From positions 1 through 29,762 of the forward strand of contig JAZHSQ010000025.1 of assembly GCA_036454645.1 (NCBI GenBank): 29,762 nucleotides of DNA, read 5' to 3'. Below, piece by piece: positions 12,822 through 20,100 of this stretch (positions are counted from its first letter, which is position 1; every line of letters begins with the position of its first letter). The translations under genes were made by a program, and so were the position numbers. The notes under the pieces are model-generated. The model searched no databases. It saw only the letters and a list, made by a program, of their open reading frames with translations, and was not told where the DNA came from. The stretch comes from Olsenella_K sp036454645. GTDB taxonomy: Bacteria > Actinomycetota > Coriobacteriia > Coriobacteriales > Atopobiaceae.

Positions 12822-14405
12822 ATGAAGCACTTAGGCAAGGGGTTATCGGCCGCTCTCGTGGCCGTGCTCGCGGTCGTGATGGCACTCGCCCTCGCGCCGA
12901 CCGCGGCGCTGGCGGCGACGCATACGATCACAATCAACGACCAGGAGGGGAAGCCGAGCAATCACGACTTCGCCGCCTACGAGGTGTTCTCCGGCACCTA
13001 CGACAGCAGCACGAGTCAGCTCACCGGCATCGCCTGGGGAAGCGGCGTCAACGGAGACGAGCTGCTCCAGGCCCTCAAGGCCGACACGACCGTGGGCGAC
13101 TTCTTCAAGGAGGCGACCGACGCCCCCACCGCCGCCGCGGCCATGGCGGACATCAATGACGCGGACCAGGTCGAGGCCCTCGCCAAGGTCATCGGCGACC
13201 ACCTGGGCACCGTGAGCGCCACCTCCACGAGCGGCGTCATCGAGGTCCCCGACGACGGATACTACTTCGTCAAGGACACGACGAGCGAAGATAATATCCC
13301 CGACGGCGAGACCTACTTCCGCTACATCCTCAAGGTCGCCGGCGAGGACGTCACGGTCAGCTCCAAGAACGAGGTCACGACCTCGAACAAGTACGTGAAG
13401 GAGACCAACGACTCCGAGAAGGACACCACCGAGGAGCTGGCCGGCTGGCAAAGCGTCGCCGACTACGACATGGGCGACCAGGTGCCCTTCCAGCTCGTCG
13501 GCCAGATTGCGGCTGACTACGGCGACTACGACAGCTACTACTTCGAGTTCGACGACACCTACGACAAGGACCAGCTCGGCAAGGCCGAGGACGTCAAGGT
13601 CTTCGTGGGGGACGTCCAGCTCAGCGAGTCGCAGCTCACGGCCGCCGGCTACAAGCTGACCCAGAGCGAGGGCTCCTTCACCATCGCGTTCACCGACCTG
13701 AAGAAGGTCGTCGGCGCCGACGGCAAGCCGCTCGTGCACCCGGGTGACAGCATCTCCGTCGAGTACACCGCCGAGCTCCTCACGGGCGCCAATATCGGTG
13801 CCGCAGGCAACGTGAACACGAGCCACACCGTGTTCTCCAACAACCCCAACAACAAGGACTCCAAGGGCAGGACGCCCGACCACACCACCAAGGTGTTCAC
13901 CTACCAGCTCGTCATCAACAAGGTCAACGAGGCCAACAAGCACCTCTTGGGCGCCGACTTCACTCTGTACAAGCTCGACAGGGAGGACGGCACGTACAAG
14001 GAGGTCCCCATCAAGGTGGACAACGTGGACCTCAAGACCGTGAGCGATGACGGCGCCACGTTCACCTTCAAGGGGCTCGACGAGGGCAAGTACAAGATCG
14101 TCGAGTCCACGACGCCCAAGGGCTACAACAAGATCTCCGACATCGAGTTCGAGGTCTCGAGCACCACGGACGACGACGCGCAGGAGCTCACCGGCCTGAG
14201 CGGGAAGGCGCTCGATGGAACCGCGCAGTTCGCGGCGAACACCACGGACGGCTCCGTGACCACCGACATCCAGAACAAGTCCGGCTCCGTCCTGCCCTCC
14301 ACGGGCGGCATGGGCACCACCGTCCTCTACGTGGGCGGCGCCGCCCTCGCTATCGTGGCGGTCGTCGGCCTCGTCAGGCGCCGCGCCACGCGCAACGACG
14401 CGTAG
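12822..14405 (+). CDS. Major pilin, isopeptide-forming fimbrial protein with LPSTG anchor
   Basis: Surface protein of 527 residues, the likely shaft of a sortase-built pilus. A Sec signal peptide (residues 1-31, ending ALAAT) is followed by an N-terminal fimbrial domain, a middle domain (about 185-355) and a C-terminal Cna-B/SpaA-type domain beginning FTYQLVINKVNE and ending YKIVESTTPKGYNK, whose Glu fits the E-box needed for the Lys-Asn isopeptide bond. The sorting signal LPSTG (about 491-495), a hydrophobic helix and RRRATRND form the C-terminus. The pilin-motif lysine is not obvious; VINKVNE or NKYVKETND are candidates. AAAGGAAGG precedes the ATG. Codon use is less extreme in GC than neighbouring enzymes. 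The gene for the polymerising sortase follows after a stem-loop. Confidence 0.93.
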   Translation: MKHLGKGLSAALVAVLAVVMALALAPTAALAATHTITINDQEGKPSNHDFAAYEVFSGTYDSSTSQLTGIAWGSGVNGDELLQALKADTTVGDFFKEATDAPTAAAAMADINDADQVEALAKVIGDHLGTVSATSTSGVIEVPDDGYYFVKDTTSEDNIPDGETYFRYILKVAGEDVTVSSKNEVTTSNKYVKETNDSEKDTTEELAGWQSVADYDMGDQVPFQLVGQIAADYGDYDSYYFEFDDTYDKDQLGKAEDVKVFVGDVQLSESQLTAAGYKLTQSEGSFTIAFTDLKKVVGADGKPLVHPGDSISVEYTAELLTGANIGAAGNVNTSHTVFSNNPNNKDSKGRTPDHTTKVFTYQLVINKVNEANKHLLGADFTLYKLDREDGTYKEVPIKVDNVDLKTVSDDGATFTFKGLDEGKYKIVESTTPKGYNKISDIEFEVSSTTDDDAQELTGLSGKALDGTAQFAANTTDGSVTTDIQNKSGSVLPSTGGMGTTVLYVGGAALAIVAVVGLVRRRATRNDA

Positions 14406-14446
14406 GCCCGGCCGCACGTTCCGGCTTCTAGCTCTTCTCATGCCAG

Positions 14447-14474
14447 GCGGCCGCCCCAGCCACGGGGCGGCCGC
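14447..14474 (+). terminator. Intra-operon stem-loop between pilin and sortase
   Basis: GCGGCCGCCCC (14447-14457) and GGGGCGGCCGC (14464-14474) form a perfect 11-bp stem with a 6-base loop and no T-run. It lies before the sortase ribosome binding site. It may attenuate transcription or protect the pilin mRNA, giving much pilin and little sortase. Confidence 0.6.
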
Positions 14475-14497
14475 GGGTGCCGCGAAGGGAGGCGCAG

Positions 14498-15370
14498 ATG
14501 GGCAGGTGGCTCAGGACGCACGTGCCAGAGGTCCTTCTCAGCTGCGCGCTCCTGGTCGGCATAGGCATGATGCTCTACCCCTCGGTGAGCGACTGGTGGA
14601 ACTCCATGCACCAGTCGCGCGCCATCGCCACCTACCAGCAGGCGGTGAGCGACAACTCCGCGGATGCCAACCAGCGGATGTGGGACGAGGCGGTCGCGTA
14701 CAACCAGTCGCTTCCGCGCGACGGCGGCCGCTTCACGCTTACGGACGAGGAGCGCGCGAGGTACGAGCGGACGCTCGACGTGACGGGCACCGGGATCATG
14801 GGCTACGTGGAGATCCCCAAGATCAGCGTCTCACTTCCCGTCTACCACGGGACGGACGACACGGTCCTGCAGATCGCCGTGGGGCACATCCCCGGCTCGT
14901 CGCTTCCGGTCGGCGGGGAGGGCACGCACTGCGTGGTGTCCGGCCACAGGGGCCTGCCGTCCGCGCGCCTCTTCACGGACATAGACCAGCTGCGTGAGGG
15001 TGACGTCTTCATGCTGCACGTGCTGGGCAAGACGCTCACCTATCAGGTCGACCAGATCCGCGTGGTCCTGCCCGACGAGCTGGATGACCTTGCGATAGAC
15101 GATGGGCTGGACCTCTGCACGCTCGTCACGTGCACGCCCTACGGGGTGAACACGCACCGGCTGCTGGTGCGGGGGCACCGCGTCCCCAACCAGGTCGCGG
15201 CGATTGCGGACGGCGACGCGGTGCAGGTGAGCCCCGCACTCGTGGCGGCGGCGCTCACGGCGCTGGCGCTCGTGGCGGCGCTCGTCGTGCGCGCGGTGCT
15301 GCGGCTCGTCCGCGGAGCCGGCGGCACAACGAAGGTCCTATCGGGAACGAGAGAGGGAACACAGTGGTGA
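14498..15370 (+). CDS. srtC: Class C (pilin-polymerising) sortase
   Basis: Transpeptidase of 290 residues that cleaves LPxTG sorting signals and joins pilins to each other. It has an N-terminal membrane helix (about 10-28), the sortase barrel with H150 in SGHRGLP, C212 in TLVTCTPYG and R221 in THRLLVRGHR, and a second hydrophobic segment near the C-terminus (about 244-268), the two-helix layout of class C enzymes. The lid that usually carries DPF/W reads GGRFTLTDEERARY and lacks it. GAAGGGAGG before the ATG at 14498 decides the start. The 3' end overlaps the next gene. Confidence 0.95.
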   Translation: MGRWLRTHVPEVLLSCALLVGIGMMLYPSVSDWWNSMHQSRAIATYQQAVSDNSADANQRMWDEAVAYNQSLPRDGGRFTLTDEERARYERTLDVTGTGIMGYVEIPKISVSLPVYHGTDDTVLQIAVGHIPGSSLPVGGEGTHCVVSGHRGLPSARLFTDIDQLREGDVFMLHVLGKTLTYQVDQIRVVLPDELDDLAIDDGLDLCTLVTCTPYGVNTHRLLVRGHRVPNQVAAIADGDAVQVSPALVAAALTALALVAALVVRAVLRLVRGAGGTTKVLSGTREGTQW

Positions 15371-16461
15371 CACGCAGAGAGACGGGGACGTTCGGCGCCG
15401 CGGGGCGCATGCTCGCGGCCTTGGTGGTCCTTCTCGCGGCGGCGCTGGTCGCCGCCCCCGCGACCGCCCGTGCCCAGGTGAGGATAGCGGACGGCACGTC
15501 CTGCTCGCTCACGGTGGAGAAGTGTCCGGCGGAGGGGCAGGGCTTCCACCTCGCGCTGGTGGCGCGGATGGACGCGGCCGGCAGGCTCGAGGCGGTGCCC
15601 GCCCTCGTGGACGCGGTGGCGGAGACCGGGATCGACCCGGCGACGTTCAGCGAGCCGACCGACGCCCAGGCGCTCTCTGCCGCGGCGTCCAGCTACCAGG
15701 GCTACGTCGCCTCCGGCAAGGGCTCCTTCGACGAGAGGGACGCCGAGGTCACGGGCGGCACGGCGAGCTTCTCCGGCCTCGAGCCAGGCATGTACCTGCT
15801 CACCGCCGACCCCGCGACCGTGGACGGCTCCACCTACGCCGCCCTTCCCAACCTGGTGATCGTCCCGCGCGTGGACGGCAGCACGTATGCCACGGACTGC
15901 CAGGTGGAGGCCAAGTTCGAGGTCCGTCCGGCGGAGGTGCCCCACAACCGCGTGACCAAGCTCTGGCAGGGCGACAGCGCCTCCGCGCGACCCGAGTCCG
16001 TGCGCGTTGCCATCTACGACGGCGACGCGCTCTACCAGGAGGTCACGCTCGACGCCTCCAACAACTGGACGTTCGCGTGGGACGGCGACGGCAGCTGGTC
16101 CGTGCGCGAGAAGGACGTGCCCTCCGGCTACACGTGCTCGGTCCTGGCGTCGAGCGTCGCGGCCGACGCCAGCGAGGACGCTTCCGGCAAGGCCGACTCC
16201 GGCAAGGCCGACTCCGGCAAGGCGGACGCCAGCAAGGCAGACGCCAGCAAGGCCGGCACCAGCTTCACCCTCACCAACAAGGCCTCGGAGGAGAAGCCCA
16301 AGGAGTCCCCGAAGGGCACCGGCTCCAGCGGCACGACCAAGCCGGGCCCCAAGACGGGCGACGCCACCTCCCCGCTGCTGCCCGCGGCCCTTCTCTGCGC
16401 GGGCGGCGCGCTGCTCCTCTGCGGCCTCGCGGGCAGGCGCAAGGAGAAGGACCGCGCATGA
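15364..16461 (+). CDS. Minor pilin with Cna-B domain and PKTGD sorting signal
   Basis: Surface protein of 365 residues. A signal peptide (about 1-37, ending TARAQ) leads to a FctA/SpaB-like N-terminal domain with two close cysteines (SCSLTVEKC). A Cna-B domain (about 198-265, VTKLWQGDSASARPESVRVA to EKDVPSGYTC) follows, then a Lys/Asp/Ser repeat linker (GKADSGKADSGKADASKADA), then the sorting region GPKTGDATS, a hydrophobic helix and RRKEKDRA. The motif lacks the usual leading Leu (G-P-K-T-G), which may make it a poor or specialised sortase substrate such as a base pilin. Two adjacent GTG codons (15364, 15367) can start it; 15364 has better spacing from GAGGG. It overlaps the sortase gene before it and the pseudo-sortase gene after it. 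Confidence 0.85.
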   Translation: MVTRRETGTFGAAGRMLAALVVLLAAALVAAPATARAQVRIADGTSCSLTVEKCPAEGQGFHLALVARMDAAGRLEAVPALVDAVAETGIDPATFSEPTDAQALSAAASSYQGYVASGKGSFDERDAEVTGGTASFSGLEPGMYLLTADPATVDGSTYAALPNLVIVPRVDGSTYATDCQVEAKFEVRPAEVPHNRVTKLWQGDSASARPESVRVAIYDGDALYQEVTLDASNNWTFAWDGDGSWSVREKDVPSGYTCSVLASSVAADASEDASGKADSGKADSGKADASKADASKAGTSFTLTNKASEEKPKESPKGTGSSGTTKPGPKTGDATSPLLPAALLCAGGALLLCGLAGRRKEKDRA

Positions 16462-17105
16462 GCGACGTCCGTCTGACATTTCACGAGGGGCGCGGCGGCG
16501 CGACCGGCGCCGCGGGGCGGCGCGGCGCCGCGGGGCGGCGTGGCGGCGCCCAAGGCCGCTGGCGGCTCGCGCTCGTCGCAGGGGCGGTGCTCGTGGCCTG
16601 CGGCCTGGCCGTGTGGTGGCAGGGGGCGCAGCGCGCCTCCGCCCAGGCGAGCGAGGGGAGGGCGCTCTGCCGCGCGCTCCTGGCGGACCTCGACGCCACC
16701 GTGCCCGCCTCCGGACCCGCGGCCGAGCGGGACCCGGCGAGCCTCCCCGTGGCCGAGCTCGAAGGGGTGCAGGTCGCAGGCAGGATTTCCGGCACCGGGG
16801 TCCCCCTCGACCTCCCGGTGGCGGCCCTCGGGGAGGACGCGGGCCTCGTCCCCGCCCTGGAGGGGGACGCCGGCGGCAGGCTCGTCGTCCGCGTGCCCGC
16901 GTGGCTCGCGCAGGAGGCCGGCCTCGACGCCCTGGCACCGGGCGAAAGGCTCGCGTTCGTGCAGGTGAACGGCGCGCGCAGGTCCTTCTCCGTGGCTGAC
17001 GGGGGAACGACGAGCGCGGAGTTCGACGACGACTACGACCTCCTGGTCTACTGGCAGGGGGCGCTAGGCGAGAAGGACTGGGTGGGCTGCTCTCAGTCCT
17101 CCTAG
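16458..17105 (+). CDS. Sortase-fold protein lacking catalytic residues (putative pseudo-sortase)
   Basis: A 215-residue membrane-anchored protein: cytoplasmic Arg/Gly-rich start, one membrane helix (about 36-56), then an extracellular domain. From residue 103 the pattern VQVAGRISGTGVPLDLPVAA, then GGRLVVRVPAWLAQEAGLDA with LAPGERLAFVQVNG, then DDYDLLVYWQG runs parallel to small class B/D-like sortases: V-x-G-x-L-x-I-P-x-L-G-x-x-L-PV, x-LVIAAHNY, L-x-x-GD-x-V-x-F, D-x-DLTLFTC. At the catalytic His the sequence has Pro (RVPAW) and at the Thr-Cys pair it has Tyr-Trp; no equivalent Arg follows. Enzyme activity is therefore not expected. ATGA overlap with the minor pilin gene. It may be a scaffold or sortase partner. 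The alignment is by eye. Confidence 0.65.
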   Translation: MSDVRLTFHEGRGGATGAAGRRGAAGRRGGAQGRWRLALVAGAVLVACGLAVWWQGAQRASAQASEGRALCRALLADLDATVPASGPAAERDPASLPVAELEGVQVAGRISGTGVPLDLPVAALGEDAGLVPALEGDAGGRLVVRVPAWLAQEAGLDALAPGERLAFVQVNGARRSFSVADGGTTSAEFDDDYDLLVYWQGALGEKDWVGCSQSS

Positions 17106-17169
17106 GGGCGCGTCCCCAGGGAGGCCTCAGGGCAACGCACGCGGATCGAGACGACGATTCGGGGGAACC

Positions 17170-20100
17170 ATGAACCGACTCTTCGAAAAGGCTGGCAGGA
17201 TGCTCAGGGACAACCACAGGAGGCGCAACCTCCTGGGGGTCGCGGCCGCAGCTGGCGCGGCGATAGCCGTGGCCTGCGCCGCCCTTCTCGTGTACCCGGC
17301 GCACGCGCTCACGGGCGGGGATGCCCTGCGCAGCGCCATCGACGACGACTCGGCCGTGTTCTGGCGGCCGGCGGGCGCGGGCGACGACGCGTGGGCGAGG
17401 ACGGACGGCGGCAGCGCGCTCGACGCCACCTCCGAGCTGCGCCTGCGCCTGGCGTTCAGGCTCCCGGCGGGCACCCTGGCGGACGGGGCGACGCTGCAGT
17501 ACCGCCTGCCCTCCTCCGTGCGCCCCGACACGTCGGCCGGCCCGGTCGAGGGCGACGTCTATGCGAGCCCCACGGTGGCCGACGCCTCCCGCACCGACGC
17601 GCGCGCGATCGGCTCCTACCGCCTGGACGGCGACGTGCTCACGCTGACCTTCAACGACGACGTCGCGACGGCCAACGCCGGCGGCGCGGCCGCGGGCGAG
17701 AAGGACGCGTCGCAGGACGGCGCGGCGGCGTCCGGCAGCGCGGCGGCGTCCGGCAGCGCGGCGGCGTCCGGCAGCGCGGCGGCGTCCGGCGCGGCGGCGT
17801 CCGGCGCGGCGGCGGGCAGCGCGGCGGGCTCGGTCCCGGCGAGCGACCTCTCCGGCTACGTTGACCTCGACCTCGGCTTCGACGAGCTCGCGTGCGACGG
17901 TGACGGCCTGGCGACGATCGAGCTGAACGACGCGGTGACCCTCAGGGTGGCGAAGGCCTCTTCCCAGACGACCCCGGCAGGGAGCGAGGGCGACGGCGCC
18001 GTGGCGACGAGCATCGAGGCTGCGCCTGGCGACGGGCGGGACTCGGCAGGCGACGGGCGGGACTCGGCAGGCGACGGGCGGGACTCGGCAGGCGTCGGTC
18101 CCATGTCACTGATGGCAGCGGCGCCCTCGGCATCCCGCGTGGCGACGAGCGACGGGATGGATCTCGCACAGTACATCAAGTCGGTGACGGTCCAGAAGAG
18201 GAACGACGACGGCTCATACGGTTACCCGACGACCGAGTTCACCGATGGCGACTACGTTAAGACCACCATCAACTACCAGATTCCGGGGGGCACCCTCAGC
18301 GAGGACAACCACACGGTTACCTACCGGGTTAAGAACGGTTTGAAGCCCACAAGGGAGCTGAGCGGGCAGATCAAACTGGAGGGAAAGGTGCTCGGCACCT
18401 ACAGAATCTCCACTGACGGCTCCATCACCTTGGACTTCAACCATACCGCCATTGAAGACGGAGGTACGCTGTCCGGCTCCGTCGTCTTCCAGGGCATTGT
18501 AAGTAACGATGGTGGAGGAGAGTCCACCGAAGTCAACTTTGGCGGTGGAGGCGGGAGCATCACCGTCAAGAAGAAGCAGGAGTCGGGTGGCGGCGAGGAC
18601 ACCAGTCACGACATCAAGGTCGAGAAGACGGCGAAGAAGAGCGCGGACGACAGCAAGATCTACTACACCGTGACGGTCTCCACCGAGAAGGGCACGCCCG
18701 GCACGGTGGACATCTCGGACCGTCTGGACAAGTGGAACTCGAGCAACGCCACCCCCGCCTACGAGAAGGGGACCCTTACGCTCAAGAAGGTCTTCTCGAA
18801 TGGCGGAGGGCAGACGCTTGGCACCTCTGCCACGTGGAATGACAACGGAAACGATGGCCCGACCTTCTCGCTTTCTGGCCTTCCCAAGCTCTCTGCGGGC
18901 GAGAAGTACGTGCTCACCTACACGGTGGACACCAACAAGACGTCCGACGGTGCGGATGCGACCGTGGCCAACCAGGCCTCCGCAACCTCCGGAGGCAAGA
19001 ACGACGGCTCCTACCAGCGCGTGAGCTTCGAGCAGGACGCAAAGAAGCGGGGCTCCTACGATGCCAAGACCGACCACATCGCCTGGACGATCGAGGTGAA
19101 CCCCAACGGAAAGGACGTCTCCAGGTGGACGGTGTACGACAACCTTCCCGCGGGCACCACGCTGACGCAGCAGTACGTGGTGAGGAGCGAAGACGGCTCG
19201 GTGACCAAGAAGTTCGGCAACGTCGGCGACTCGACGGTCAACTTCAACTTCTCGAAGCTCGGCACCCTGACTGACGCCCAGAAGACCCAGAAGTACTTCA
19301 TAGACATCTACACGGACGCGCCCTCGAGCGATGGACAGGTCGAGAACAAGTCCACTACCTGGACCAAGACGTCCATGGTCGACTCAACTGGTACCGCCTA
19401 CGTCAAGCACCGCACCACGGAGGTCAGCAAGCAGCACAGGGGCGACGCCGCGGCGGACGAGAGGGGCAAGGGGGTCCGCAAGGAGACGTGGTCCCCGACC
19501 GTCACCCTGCCCGGCGGCGACCTCTCCAGCTTCACGTACGAGGATGTGCTCGACGCCACGGACGGCAACGGCTTGAGCCTCGCCGACGGCCACTACGCGA
19601 TCGCAGCGGAGCTCGACAAGGTGTTCAGGAGCAGCGTCAAGAACGTGGGCGTCGATGCCACGACCGGCCTCTTCATCAACGTCGACGGCTATAGCAGGTA
19701 CCTCTACGAGGGCAACGGCGAGGCCTACTACGACGACTACTGGCCGGCGCAGGACGGGAGCAAGCACGACGTCTCCTTCACGGTGACCTACTACGACGCC
19801 GAGGGCAACGAGGTCCCCGCGACCAACACGACGACGCATGTCAAGAGCTTCACAATCAAGGTGTATGTCGCGCCTGGTGCCACGGTCAAGGCCGTCGACA
19901 TGAGGACCGGCGAATACCCCACGTACCTGGACTCCACAAAGGTCGGCGAGGGCGAGACCATCACCGCCAGCAACGAGGGCAAGGTGGGTGACGCGACGTC
20001 CAGGCCTACCTTCAACTACACCAGGCCGTACCGCATCCTGAAGGCGGTCCAGACGGCCGATCACACCTATGCGAGCGGCGACACCACCCTGGACTTCGAC

